Of a DNA stretch of 64,000 nt, positions 18,793 to 27,314 are shown one piece after another. The notes under the pieces are model-generated. The model made no database searches and had not been told where the DNA came from. It saw nothing but the letters and a program-made list of their open reading frames with translations. Each line of letters opens with the position of its first letter. Position 1 is the first letter of the stretch. A program made the translations under genes and the position numbers. This DNA is from Mucilaginibacter hurinus (GTDB lineage: Bacteria; Bacteroidota; Bacteroidia; Sphingobacteriales; Sphingobacteriaceae): NCBI RefSeq assembly GCF_003324525.1, contig NZ_QGDC01000002.1:496001-560000 (forward strand). Direction: 5' to 3'.

Positions 18793-19740
18793 TTATTGAG
18801 CTAGTTTTTTAGCAATAGCCGCGGCAAGCGCCCTCACGCGTTCCTGCAGGGATGCCGGACTTATAATTTGCGCATGGTCAGCAAACATCATATACCAACG
18901 GGCAAAGCCCTCTGGGGACCCACTTAAAAAAGTCATTACCACGGCGTCCTTTTCTAATTTTTCGGAAATGAAACCGTTATAATATTTCTGCTGATTGAGG
19001 TGTACCTGTATTGACTTATCCACCTTCATCACTATTGTGTGTAGTTCGCGTTCGTGGGCGGTTTGTGCTATATAATCTTTTAATGTGGGGTGTTGCCCGG
19101 TGTAAACGGCGTCAGTTAAAGTGACACTTCGTATGCGGTCAAGCCTGAAATCGCGATAATCCCCGCGCATACGGCACCAGGCTATCAGGTGCCAGTAACT
19201 GTCCAGGTAAAAAACCCCTACCGGTTCAACATCCCGCTTGGTTTGCTCCTGGCTGTGCAGGGCAAAGTAATCAAGCTTAAGTACGCTTTTTTGACCGATG
19301 GCAGTTAAGATCACCTGTATATGATCTTTATTATCGGCGCGCAACTGGTTATGGCTTTTTATAACCTCTATATTGCTGTCCATATCTTCCAGCAAATCTT
19401 TCTCGGCAGTACGCAGTACAGCCCGTATCTTGTACATGGCCGATTTATGGTGCGCCATGGTTGACCGATCGGTAAGCTTTTCAATAAATTTTTCGGCCGT
19501 TAAAAATGCCGTTGCTTCCTCTTTGGTGAACATTACCGGTGGCAGCCGGTAGCCATCCATAATAGAGTAACCCACGCCGGCTTCGCCAATAAGCGGAATG
19601 CCCGCCTCTTCAAGTGTTTTTACATCGCGGTAAACAGTGCGCAGGCTAATTCCAAAACGTTCGGCAATATCAGCTGCTTTAACTACCCTGCGCGATTGCA
19701 ATTGTATCAAAATTGCTGATATACGGTCTATACGGTTCAT
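18793..19740 (-). CDS. YafY-type HTH-WYL transcriptional regulator
   Basis: A 315-residue regulator with an N-terminal HTH_11 domain (RISAILIQLQSRRVVKAADIAERFGISLRTVYRDVKTL, residues about 5-42) and a WYL ligand-sensing domain in the middle (VEPVGVFYLDSYWHLIAWC, residues about 175-195), followed by a WCX-type C-terminal extension. WYL regulators respond to small or nucleic-acid ligands. It probably controls itself and the SRPBCC gene downstream. No operator could be identified. Confidence 0.9.
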   Translation of the reverse strand: MNRIDRISAILIQLQSRRVVKAADIAERFGISLRTVYRDVKTLEEAGIPLIGEAGVGYSIMDGYRLPPVMFTKEEATAFLTAEKFIEKLTDRSTMAHHKSAMYKIRAVLRTAEKDLLEDMDSNIEVIKSHNQLRADNKDHIQVILTAIGQKSVLKLDYFALHSQEQTKRDVEPVGVFYLDSYWHLIAWCRMRGDYRDFRLDRIRSVTLTDAVYTGQHPTLKDYIAQTAHERELHTIVMKVDKSIQVHLNQQKYYNGFISEKLEKDAVVMTFLSGSPEGFARWYMMFADHAQIISPASLQERVRALAAAIAKKLAQ

Positions 19741-19792
19741 TACTTACCAAAATAAATAAAAACAAACTATATTGTACCAAATAACCTTAAAT

Positions 19793-20038
19793 ATGAACGA
19801 CGACGACAAAATAGTAACCCTGGCTTCATATTACGACCCGATGCTGGCGGAAATCATCCGTGGAAGGCTGGAAGCTAATAGTATACCATGTTTTATAGCT
19901 GATGGCAACACCATTAATGCCAACCCTTTGTACAACCAGGCTATTGGTGGCATTAAAATAAAAGTATTTGAACACGACCTTGAACGATGCCGGGAAATTT
20001 TGGCGGAGGATAATTCGGCCGGCCTGCCGCCCGAATAA
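19793..20038 (+). CDS. DUF2007 domain protein
   Basis: About 81 residues. The segment VTLASYYDPMLAEIIRGRLEANSIPCFIADG and the later GGIKIKVFEHDLERCREIL are typical of DUF2007, a small alpha-beta domain called a putative signal transducing protein. A TTG seven codons earlier could serve as start, but the ATG at 19793 fits the family N-terminus. The protein is short and soluble. It is followed by the asparaginase gene after 60 bases. Confidence 0.85.
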   Translation: MNDDDKIVTLASYYDPMLAEIIRGRLEANSIPCFIADGNTINANPLYNQAIGGIKIKVFEHDLERCREILAEDNSAGLPPE

Positions 20039-20098
20039 TTAGTTTGGGTGCAAACAAAACGTTTTATAACCTGTAATTACTTAAATATCAACCAATTC

Positions 20099-21103
20099 AT
20101 GCTAAACCGTCGTGCGTTTATAACAAAGTCGGCCATCGGCGTATCGTCGGTAGCTGCCGCTCAACTCATCCATCTGCCGGTATTTGCGGCTACGCCGCCT
20201 GATAACACGCTTGTAATATCCACATGGGATTTTGGCATAGCGGCAAACCAGGCCGCCTGGAAAGTATTGCAACAAGGCGGCCGGGCTTTAGACGCTGTTG
20301 AAACCGGCGTAAAAGTAGCCGAAGAAGACCTGGATAACCACACGGTAGGCCGGGCCGGTTATCCTGACCGCGAAGGTCGTGTTACACTGGATGCCTGCAT
20401 TATGGACGAATATGGCAATTGCGGCTCGGTAGCGGCGCTTGAGAATATAGCCCACCCTATTGCCGTAGCCCGGTTGGTAATGGAAAAAACGCCGCACGTG
20501 ATGCTTGTGGGCCAAGGTGCCATGCAATTTGCGGTGCAGCAGGGCTTTAAAAACGAGAAGCTTTTAACCCCCGAAGCAGAGGCTGCCTGGAAAGAATGGC
20601 TAAAAGACAAAACCTACAAACCGCCTGTTAATATTGAAAACAAAAAAAAGCCGGGGAGCCGTTATAATCATGACACCATAGGCATGCTGGCTATTGATAG
20701 CAAAGGAAACATTTCGGGCGCATGCTCAACCAGCGGACTGGCGTTTAAAATGCGCGGACGCGTGGGCGACAGCCCTATAATTGGCGCGGGCCTGTTTGTT
20801 GACAATGAGGTTGGCGCCGCTACCGCAACAGGCGTAGGCGAAGAGGTTATACGCGTTGCAGGCAGCGCACTTATAGTGGAGCTTATGCGGCAGGGATACC
20901 CGCCGAAAGCCGCCTGCAAAGAGGTTGTTGAGCGTATTATAAAAAAACGAAAAGATGCTGTAAAAGATTCGCAGGTGGGTTTTTTAGCCATCAATAAAAA
21001 GGGTGAGTATGGTGCCTACGCCATACAAAATGATTTTACCTTTGCAGTATCAACCAGCCGGAAACAGGATATCCTGGTTACTGCTACAAGCTATTATAAA
21101 TAA
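20099..21103 (+). CDS. Secreted N4-(beta-N-acetylglucosaminyl)-L-asparaginase family hydrolase
   Basis: About 334 residues. It has a Tat-like signal (LNRRAFITKSA, then a hydrophobic stretch to VFAA). The mature part matches the Ntn-hydrolase asparaginase/glycosylasparaginase family: the alpha chain includes DNHTVGRAGYPDREG, and the predicted autocleavage site lies at HD-TIGM (near residue 196), leaving threonine as the nucleophile. The GACSTSGLAFKMRGRVGDSPIIGAG segment is the substrate-binding part of the beta chain. The enzyme cleaves the GlcNAc-asparagine bond of glycoproteins. The ATG at 20099 is used, not an upstream GTG, because the signal peptide starts there. Confidence 0.9.
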   Translation: MLNRRAFITKSAIGVSSVAAAQLIHLPVFAATPPDNTLVISTWDFGIAANQAAWKVLQQGGRALDAVETGVKVAEEDLDNHTVGRAGYPDREGRVTLDACIMDEYGNCGSVAALENIAHPIAVARLVMEKTPHVMLVGQGAMQFAVQQGFKNEKLLTPEAEAAWKEWLKDKTYKPPVNIENKKKPGSRYNHDTIGMLAIDSKGNISGACSTSGLAFKMRGRVGDSPIIGAGLFVDNEVGAATATGVGEEVIRVAGSALIVELMRQGYPPKAACKEVVERIIKKRKDAVKDSQVGFLAINKKGEYGAYAIQNDFTFAVSTSRKQDILVTATSYYK

Positions 21104-21138
21104 TTTTGATAACTGTTTAACAACTGCAGGGCAACCAT

Positions 21139-21882
21139 ATGGTATCACTTGAAGTTTGTGCCAACTCTACAGAATCAGCTATTGCAGCCCAGGAAGGCGG
21201 CGCTATACGTGTTGAGTTATGCGATAACCTGCACGAAGGCGGCACTACGCCGTCGCCGGGCCACATCCTGTTATCGCGCAAATTGCTGCATATACGTTTA
21301 TATGCATTGATAAGGCCACGCGGTGGCGATTTCTTGTATAACGACCGTGAGTTTGAAGTGATGCAGGCCGACGTACGCCATTGCATTGAGGCGGGTTGCG
21401 ACGGTATTGTGATAGGCATACTAAATGCGCAGGGGCATGTAGACAAAGAGCGCTGCAGCGTATTGGTGCGGATGGCCAAGCAATTTGGCCTGGGTGTGAC
21501 GTTTCACCGGGCGTTTGATGTATGTGCTGACCTATACCAGGCACTTGAAGATATTATTGAAATTGGCTGCGAGCGCATACTTACATCCGGCGGCAAAACT
21601 ACTGCCATAGAGGGCGCCACCATTATATCTCATTTGGTTGAGCAGGCGGCCGGCCGTATAAGCATTATGCCCGGCTGCGGCATAAGCGAACAAAACGTAG
21701 CCGACCTGGTACATTTTACCGGTGTAACCGAAGTGCATTCATCAGCCAAAATACATGTGCAAAGCAAAATGGAATACCGTAATGACCATATTATTATGGG
21801 CAGCTATTATGGCGACGAATCAAACTATAATATCACTGATTCAGAACGGGTAAGGGAGCTTTTGCGGCTGGCTAATTCATAA
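21139..21882 (+). CDS. cutC: Copper homeostasis protein CutC
   Basis: A 247-residue TIM-barrel protein. CutC family signatures are visible: LEVCANSTESAIAAQEGGAIRVELCDNLHEGGTTPS at the N-terminus, LIRPRGGDFLYNDREFEVM, and FHRAFDV with LTSGGKTTA. CutC was linked to copper tolerance in E. coli, but its biochemical role is unsettled. It follows the asparaginase gene in the same direction after 35 bases. The start ATG at 21139 gives the expected N-terminal strand. Confidence 0.9.
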   Translation: MVSLEVCANSTESAIAAQEGGAIRVELCDNLHEGGTTPSPGHILLSRKLLHIRLYALIRPRGGDFLYNDREFEVMQADVRHCIEAGCDGIVIGILNAQGHVDKERCSVLVRMAKQFGLGVTFHRAFDVCADLYQALEDIIEIGCERILTSGGKTTAIEGATIISHLVEQAAGRISIMPGCGISEQNVADLVHFTGVTEVHSSAKIHVQSKMEYRNDHIIMGSYYGDESNYNITDSERVRELLRLANS

Positions 21883-21981
21883 CTTTTGCCCATAGTTGAT
21901 GTTTCACGGAGAATAGTTAATACAATCTACAACGCATGAAATCTCATCTATGGTATACCTACCGTTAACGACACACAGGAT

Positions 21982-22452
21982 CTAATACTCCAGCGGAATA
22001 ATCGGCTCTTTTTTACTGGTAGACATGATCATCATGGTATGGAAGGTTTTAACCACGCTGATACGGCTTATCTTTTCCATAATCAACTGCTCGTATGATT
22101 TGATGTCGCGCACGTATACTTTAAGTAAAAAATCGCACTGGCCGGTAACGTGATGGCATTCCGTTACTTCTTTTATCTTCTGTATCTCCTCTAAAAACAC
22201 CTGTATGGTATTGTTCTTATGAAAATCAAGCGATACCTGGATAAATGTTTTAATACCCAGGCCAAGCTTTTCCTCGTCAACAAGGGCATGATAGCTTTTG
22301 ATGTATTCTGAGTTTTCCAGTTTACGTACACGCTCCAGCGTTGGTGCCGGCGACAGGCCGATTTCATTGGATAACTGCAGGTTGGTTATCCGTCCATTCT
22401 CCTGTAAGATTTTTAAAATCTGAAGATCTATTTTGTCAATTTCGGCAGCCAT
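21982..22452 (-). CDS. Lrp/AsnC family transcriptional regulator
   Basis: A 156-residue regulator: an N-terminal AsnC-type helix-turn-helix (DKIDLQILKILQENGRITNLQLSNEIGLSPAPTLERVRKLE) and a C-terminal RAM ligand-binding domain (CHHVTGQCDFLLKVYVRDIKSYEQLI). These proteins bind amino acids and form octamers. It is divergent from the NRAMP transporter gene, sharing a 185-base intergenic region. No amino-acid gene lies next to it, so the regulon cannot be guessed. Confidence 0.92.
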   Translation of the reverse strand: MAAEIDKIDLQILKILQENGRITNLQLSNEIGLSPAPTLERVRKLENSEYIKSYHALVDEEKLGLGIKTFIQVSLDFHKNNTIQVFLEEIQKIKEVTECHHVTGQCDFLLKVYVRDIKSYEQLIMEKISRISVVKTFHTMMIMSTSKKEPIIPLEY

Positions 22453-22536
22453 GATAGTGCAAATATAGGCTTTTCAATCCCCAACAAAATTAAATTTTTT
22501 AAGAGTTTGGTTTCACAAAAATTAATTTTATACAAT

Positions 22537-22570
22537 AATTAGATAAGTCTAATTTTGTTAATTAGATTTG
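22537..22570 (+). promoter_or_regulatory. Inverted-repeat operator and -7 box of the NRAMP gene
   Basis: An 18-bp operator with perfect arms AATTAGA (22537-22543) and TCTAATT (22548-22554) and a TAAG centre. A further AATTAGA half-site lies at 22560-22566. Immediately downstream, TAGATTTG (22563-22570) matches the -7 consensus TAnnTTTG. A repressor bound here would cover the promoter. Size and symmetry resemble DtxR/MntR-type metal repressor sites, which is inference. Confidence 0.5.
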
Positions 22571-22637
22571 CATAATTTAAACTATAACTCTATAATTACG
22601 TTTAGCATCTGCATCTATAGTTAAACAAGCACAGTAA

Positions 22638-24524
22638 ATGGCGTTAAAGCACACCGAATCATTAAGCGATGTACACAACAGCGTAGGTACAGAAAATAAA
22701 ACCGGCTGGCGCAAAGTACTGGCCTTTTTAGGTCCGGCATACCTGGTTAGCGTTGGCTATATGGATCCCGGTAACTGGGCAACTGATATTGCCGGCGGCA
22801 GCGCGTTCGGGTACCGTTTATTATGGGTGTTGCTGGCATCAAACTTAATGGCACTGCTGCTACAGTCATTAAGCGCAAGGCTTGGCATAGTGCGCGGGCT
22901 CGATCTGGCGCAGGCCTCAAAAAATGCATATCCGCGTTTTGTAAACTTTTGCTTATATATACTGGCGCAGGTAGCCATCATTGCCTGCGACCTGGCCGAG
23001 ATAATCGGGATGGCTATAGGCCTTAACCTGCTGTTTGATTTGCCTTTGCTGTGGGGGGTGTTGTTAACTATAACAGATACCATACTGTTGCTTTTTTTAA
23101 TGAACAAAGGCATGCGTAAACTGGAGGCGTTCATTGTATCAATGATATTCATTGTCGGCCTTTCGTTTTTAACCGAAATGTTTATTGTAAAGCCTGATGT
23201 GGTTGAGGTTGTTAAAGGCTTTACGCCGGGCAATCTTTCGGGCAGCGCGTTATACATCGCTATTGGTATTATTGGCGCAACCGTAATGCCGCATAACCTG
23301 TACCTGCACTCGGCATTGGTACAAACCCGTAAAATCAACCGCAGCGATGAGGGCATCAAATCATCCATCAAGTACAATTTTATTGATACGGTTATAGCGC
23401 TAAACCTGGCGTTTTTGGTAAATGCAGCGATATTGATACTGGCGGCAGGCGCCTTTTTCAGTAACGGGTATTTTGAGGTAGCCGAAATACAAGATGCCTA
23501 CAAACTGCTTGAGAATATTTTTGGCAAAACAGCGCCCGTGCTGTTCGCGGTGGCGCTGATAGCATCGGGCCAAAGCTCAACCATAACAGGCACGCTCGCG
23601 GGGCAAATTATTATGGAAGGTCATATTAATCTGCGCATTGAGCCATGGATGCGCAGGCTGCTGACACGCCTGCTGGCCATACTGCCCGCGGTTTTTACCA
23701 TTTTATATTTTGGCGAAAACGCCCTTGGCGATCTGCTGATATTAAGCCAGGTGGTGCTAAGCCTGCAATTGGGTTTTGCGGTAATCCCCCTGATACACTT
23801 TACGTCTGACAAGGCTAAAATGGGGAAATTTGCCATAGGGCCCGTAATAAAGATATTGGCCTGGATAAGCGCGATTATTATTGTTGGCCTGAATGTTAAG
23901 CTGGTAATAGAGCAAATATTAGGCTGGATAAATGACTATCCCAACGCGCGTATTGAGATATATACAATTGTGCTACCATTGGTAACCGGCGTGGGCCTGC
24001 TGCTATTATACGTAGTGTTGAAACCATTACTGTTTAACCGCCGCGAGCGCCCCAACCGCGTGCCCCATGGCGAGGCCACGGATATAGGCGGCATTGACCA
24101 GGTAGCCTACAAACATATTGGCATCACGCTCGACTTTTCAAAAAACGATCGCGACTCAATACGCCACGGCATTATGCAGGGTGGTAAAGTTGCGCGGTAT
24201 ACTCTTATACACGTGGTTGAAACGGCGGGGGCGCGCTATCATGGCACCGATGTGATGGATAGCGAAACGCAAAGCGATGTTAAAAACCTTGATAAATACG
24301 CCGCCGACCTGGTTAGTATGGGCTACCAGGTAACAGCTCGCATTGGCTATGGCTTGCCTGCCAATGCCATAGCTAAAATAGTGGCCCATGATAAAATTGA
24401 TTTTTTGGTTATGGGCTCGCACGGGCATAAGGCGCTTAAGGATCTGATATTCGGCACCACTGTAAACAGCGTGCGGCATATGGTGAGTATACCGGTGCTG
24501 GTGGTTAAACCGCAATCAAAATAA
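22638..24524 (+). CDS. NRAMP family divalent metal transporter fused to a universal stress protein domain
   Basis: A 628-residue fusion. Residues about 25-465 are an NRAMP (MntH-type) transporter with eleven or so helices and the metal-binding signatures MDPGNWATD in helix 1 and GATVMPHNLYLHSA in helix 6. After a charged linker (about 465-490) the last 140 residues form a cytoplasmic UspA-type domain with the nucleotide-binding G-2x-G-9x-G pattern in VMGSHGHKALKDLIFGTTVNSVRHMVSIPVLVVK. It imports Mn2+ or Fe2+ with protons; the Usp domain may sense nucleotides. The long leader contains an inverted-repeat operator. Confidence 0.92.
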   Translation: MALKHTESLSDVHNSVGTENKTGWRKVLAFLGPAYLVSVGYMDPGNWATDIAGGSAFGYRLLWVLLASNLMALLLQSLSARLGIVRGLDLAQASKNAYPRFVNFCLYILAQVAIIACDLAEIIGMAIGLNLLFDLPLLWGVLLTITDTILLLFLMNKGMRKLEAFIVSMIFIVGLSFLTEMFIVKPDVVEVVKGFTPGNLSGSALYIAIGIIGATVMPHNLYLHSALVQTRKINRSDEGIKSSIKYNFIDTVIALNLAFLVNAAILILAAGAFFSNGYFEVAEIQDAYKLLENIFGKTAPVLFAVALIASGQSSTITGTLAGQIIMEGHINLRIEPWMRRLLTRLLAILPAVFTILYFGENALGDLLILSQVVLSLQLGFAVIPLIHFTSDKAKMGKFAIGPVIKILAWISAIIIVGLNVKLVIEQILGWINDYPNARIEIYTIVLPLVTGVGLLLLYVVLKPLLFNRRERPNRVPHGEATDIGGIDQVAYKHIGITLDFSKNDRDSIRHGIMQGGKVARYTLIHVVETAGARYHGTDVMDSETQSDVKNLDKYAADLVSMGYQVTARIGYGLPANAIAKIVAHDKIDFLVMGSHGHKALKDLIFGTTVNSVRHMVSIPVLVVKPQSK

Positions 24525-24636
24525 TTTGCATATTTGCAGCTCACCTATAATCCCACCAGCATGGCAACATGCCCGGCTTGCTGCGCTACGGGTAAAACAA
24601 AGGCAGCATGGTTGAGTTTATAGTGTTTTAGTACTA

Positions 24637-25089
24637 ATGAGCCAGCAAGACATCTACATAAAAAATAAAAAAGCATATTTTGAATACCATATGCTTGAGG
24701 AGTATACCGCGGGCATTAAACTGCTGGGTACCGAAATTAAATCGATACGTGAAGGTAAGGCGAATATAAACGATGCGTTTTGCACATTTATAGACGGGCA
24801 ATTATACGTGCGCAACCTGCATATAGCAGAGTACAGCATGGGATCATTTTACAACCATGAAGCCAAGCGCGACAGGGTATTGTTGCTCAATAAAAAAGAA
24901 CTGAAAAAACTGCTGGTAAAAGGCGAAGAACGTGGGCTTACTATTATCCCGCTGGCCCTGTTTATCAGCGAGCGCGGCTTTGCCAAGCTAAAGATTGCGC
25001 TTGCACAGGGTAAAAAAACCTACGATAAACGCGAAACGCTGAAAGAGCGTGACGTAAAAGTGGAAATGGACCGGGCGATGAAACGCTAA
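24637..25089 (+). CDS. smpB: SsrA-binding protein SmpB
   Basis: A 150-residue protein that binds tmRNA and brings it to stalled ribosomes. The conserved core FEYHMLEEYTAGIKLLGTEIKSIREGKANINDAFC and the RDRVLLLNKKELKKLL segment are present, and the C-terminal tail (KTYDKRETLKERDVKVEMDRAMKR) is the basic helix that enters the decoding site. The length is typical. It is monocistronic and followed by a CCCTCTCC/GGAGAGGG hairpin. Confidence 0.95.
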   Translation: MSQQDIYIKNKKAYFEYHMLEEYTAGIKLLGTEIKSIREGKANINDAFCTFIDGQLYVRNLHIAEYSMGSFYNHEAKRDRVLLLNKKELKKLLVKGEERGLTIIPLALFISERGFAKLKIALAQGKKTYDKRETLKERDVKVEMDRAMKR

Positions 25090-25128
25090 CCCCCAACTGC
25101 CAAGGCAGCCGTTAAACTCTTTTAATTG

Positions 25129-25167
25129 GCCTCACCCTACCCTCTCCAAAGGAGAGGGTTCTCTTTT
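25129..25167 (+). repeat. Dispersed CCCTCTCC hairpin repeat, terminator-like
   Basis: The sequence begins GCCTCACCCTA and contains the perfect inverted repeat CCCTCTCC (25140-25147) and GGAGAGGG (25151-25158) with an AAA loop, followed by TTCTCTTTT. It may terminate smpB. The same unit, with its leading GCCTCA, occurs as both arms of a larger palindrome at 60544-60684, so it is a dispersed repeat. Confidence 0.65.
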
Positions 25168-25190
25168 GTTTTTCCAATCCTTTCCTTTAA

Positions 25191-25847
25191 TCACCAGGCC
25201 TTATCACCTACCAAGGGCACAAACCTGAAAGTATCCAACACAACTTTCTCATAATCATGCTCGCCTACCTTTAGTACGGTAACCATTTTTTGCGTGTTTT
25301 CATCTCCCACGGGAATAACCAGTAAGCCGCCAATTTTCAGCTGTTGTAACAATACCTCGGGTACCGTTGGTGCGCCGGCAGTCACAATAATTTTATGGTA
25401 TGGGCCGTGTTCCGCTACACCCTTTGAGCCATCGCCTAAAAAAAAACGGGCCTTGTAACCCATGTGCGGCAGCACCTTAATGGTACGCTCGTATAATTTT
25501 TGCTGACGCTCAATAGTATAAACTTTGGCGCCCAGTTCAAGCAATATACAGGTTTGGTAACCGCTTCCGGTACCTATCTCCAGCACTTTATCACCTTTTT
25601 TAATATGGAGCAGCTGTGTTTGGTAAGCAACGGTATAGGGTTGTGATATGGTTTGCCCCTCGCCTATCGGAAAAGCGATGTCGCGGTAGGCCTGTGTCCA
25701 GAAGGTTTCATCAAAAAAGAAATGGCGCGGCACTTTACTAATCGCCTCCAGCACATGCTCATCCTCAATTCCCTTTTTCCTTAACACTTCAACCAACTGT
25801 TTACGGGCACCTCTCTCGCGGTAATTATCAATAAACTTATAAGCCAT
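25191..25847 (-). CDS. pcm: Protein-L-isoaspartate O-methyltransferase
   Basis: A 218-residue SAM-dependent enzyme that methylates isoaspartyl residues so that damaged proteins can be repaired. The family signature DIAFPIGEGQTISQPYTVA and the SAM-binding motif VLEIGTGSGYQTCIL are both clear, as is the post-motif KIIVTAGAPTVPEVLLQQLK. It converges on smpB. The N-terminal helix (YRERGARKQLVEVLRKKGIEDEHVLEAI) is as expected. Confidence 0.94.
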   Translation of the reverse strand: MAYKFIDNYRERGARKQLVEVLRKKGIEDEHVLEAISKVPRHFFFDETFWTQAYRDIAFPIGEGQTISQPYTVAYQTQLLHIKKGDKVLEIGTGSGYQTCILLELGAKVYTIERQQKLYERTIKVLPHMGYKARFFLGDGSKGVAEHGPYHKIIVTAGAPTVPEVLLQQLKIGGLLVIPVGDENTQKMVTVLKVGEHDYEKVVLDTFRFVPLVGDKAW

Positions 25848-25919
25848 TTGCTTACAAAGTTATTATAAAAATGCCTTCTCAGGGGTTCAAATTACCAACA
25901 CCGGCTGTAAAATCAGTAA

Positions 25920-26324
25920 CTACCTGGCAACAAATACACCGTAGAGGTACGTGCCAAGTACTGCACCCATTGCTACAATAAGCATACTTATATAGCCGTA
26001 ACCAATATTTACAAAAATTGGCCCGGGGCAGGCGCCGGTTAGCGCCCAGCCCAAACCGAATATGAGCCCGCCGAAGAGGTAGTTTTTCCAGCTGCCGGTC
26101 TTGTCCGCAAAAACAATCGGCCTGCCGCTGCTATCATTAAGCCTTAGTTTTTTTATGGCAAAAACAATGATAATGCCTGACAGCACTGCAGTGCCTATGA
26201 TGCCGTACATGTGAAAAGACTGAAAACGGAACATCTCCTGTATACGGTACCACGATACGGCTTCTGATTTAACCATCACAATGCCAAACAGCACACCGGC
26301 CAGTATGTATTTAATCGCTCTCAT
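25920..26324 (-). CDS. YeeE/YedE-type sulfur transporter, C-terminal half (DUF6691-like)
   Basis: A 134-residue membrane protein with four helices. It carries the signature GWALTGACPGPIFVNIG around residues 97-113, in which the cysteine of CPGP matches the thiosulfate-conducting cysteine of YeeE/TsuA. In TsuA both halves are in one chain; here they are separate genes four bases apart, this being the second. It probably works only as a complex with the preceding gene product. Confidence 0.88.
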   Translation of the reverse strand: MRAIKYILAGVLFGIVMVKSEAVSWYRIQEMFRFQSFHMYGIIGTAVLSGIIIVFAIKKLRLNDSSGRPIVFADKTGSWKNYLFGGLIFGLGWALTGACPGPIFVNIGYGYISMLIVAMGAVLGTYLYGVFVAR

Positions 26325-26328
26325 CCTG

Positions 26329-26883
26329 TCAAAATAAAAAAGGGAAAATAAGCCAGGTCATAACCAGTCCACCAATAAAAAAACCAACGACGGCTATTAA
26401 CGATGGCAATTGTAATGCAGACAATCCCGAAATGGCGTGACCTGAAGTACAGCCCCCCGCATAGCGCGAGCCAAAACCAACCAACAAGCCGCCAACAAGT
26501 AACAGCAGGATATTTTTAAAATCAAGAGCCCCGGTGCCAAATAAACTCTCCGGATTTAACTGGCCATCAAACGGGATATTAAGCTTTTGCAGGTCATTTA
26601 TAGTGGCCGGTGATAATGACAGCGGCTCATCATTTTTAAAAAAAACTGAACAGATAAAACCTCCTGCTATAGCACCGACCATAAATAACAGGTTCCAACG
26701 CTGCCGTTTCCAATTGTAATTAAAAAATGAAGTATGCTTGCCCGCACCGGCTATGGCGCAAATGGTGCGCAGGTTAGATGAAAACCCAAATGATTTGCCA
26801 AAATAAAGCAACAGGGCCATAACAAACGCTATGGCCAAGCCTGATGTATACCACGGCCAGGGTTGCTTAAATATCTCGGGCAT
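26329..26883 (-). CDS. YeeE/YedE-type sulfur transporter, N-terminal half
   Basis: A 184-residue membrane protein with about five helices. The diagnostic segment GFGSRYAGGCTSGHAISGLSALQLPS lies around residues 135-160; its cysteine corresponds to the pore cysteine of thiosulfate transporters. It precedes the second half-gene by four bases. Such split pairs often lie beside sulfurtransferases or metallo-beta-lactamase persulfide dioxygenases, but none is found here, so the exported or imported sulfur compound is open. Confidence 0.88.
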   Translation of the reverse strand: MPEIFKQPWPWYTSGLAIAFVMALLLYFGKSFGFSSNLRTICAIAGAGKHTSFFNYNWKRQRWNLLFMVGAIAGGFICSVFFKNDEPLSLSPATINDLQKLNIPFDGQLNPESLFGTGALDFKNILLLLVGGLLVGFGSRYAGGCTSGHAISGLSALQLPSLIAVVGFFIGGLVMTWLIFPFLF

Positions 26884-26930
26884 GCGCTATTTTCTTTTCA
26901 ATGCAGCTAAAGCCAGCATAGTAACAGTGG

Positions 26931-27203
26931 TTATTCTTCGTTATCGCCATCGTAACGGTGCTTGCGTATGAACGCCGCAATATCCTCCACCTGCTTGTGA
27001 GTAAGTTCGCCATAACCGTCGTATTCCCAGTCGTCTGTTTCCAGGTCAAACACTACCTGGCCCATGCCCACGTTACCTTCATGAATTTTGTAAATACCAG
27101 TTGAGTAGTAATCGCCGCTTGGCAGTAGTTCGTTAACCGGGGTTATGGTTAAATGACGTACAAAATCATCTATCAGTACGTTATAATTAAGTAGTCTGTG
27201 CAT
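26931..27203 (-). CDS. Conserved-looking hypothetical protein
   Basis: A 90-residue soluble, acidic protein. I do not recognise a family. It has no signal peptide or membrane segment. The sequence suggests an alpha-beta fold: strands in YNVLIDDFVRHLTITP and NVGMGQVVFDLE, then a C-terminal helix HKQVEDIAAFIRKHRYDG. It lies between the split YeeE genes and the divergent hscB gene and is followed by the YeeE pair after 47 bases. Confidence 0.65.
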   Translation of the reverse strand: MHRLLNYNVLIDDFVRHLTITPVNELLPSGDYYSTGIYKIHEGNVGMGQVVFDLETDDWEYDGYGELTHKQVEDIAAFIRKHRYDGDNEE

Positions 27204-27301
27204 AACATCTTTTTACAGGTAGCCTGCAACTTTGAGGCCATTTGCCTAATTTGCTTGCTATCTGCCGCTAATATATTAAAACAGCTGCAATGTAAAAGCG
27301 T

Positions 27302-27309
27302 TACCTTTG
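27302..27309 (+). promoter_or_regulatory. Bacteroidota -7 box upstream of hscB
   Basis: TACCTTTG matches TAnnTTTG perfectly and ends five bases before the ATG at 27315. A transcript from it would begin at or next to the start codon, as also predicted for dihydroorotase. A -33 element is not evident. Confidence 0.45.
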
Positions 27310-27314
27310 TACAA

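Noticed and set aside
22757..23377. 206-residue minus-strand frame
   Set aside because: Antisense to the NRAMP transmembrane region and without domains.
24560..24622. 20-residue cysteine-rich frame before smpB
   Set aside because: Too short to support, with no ribosome site and no known relatives.
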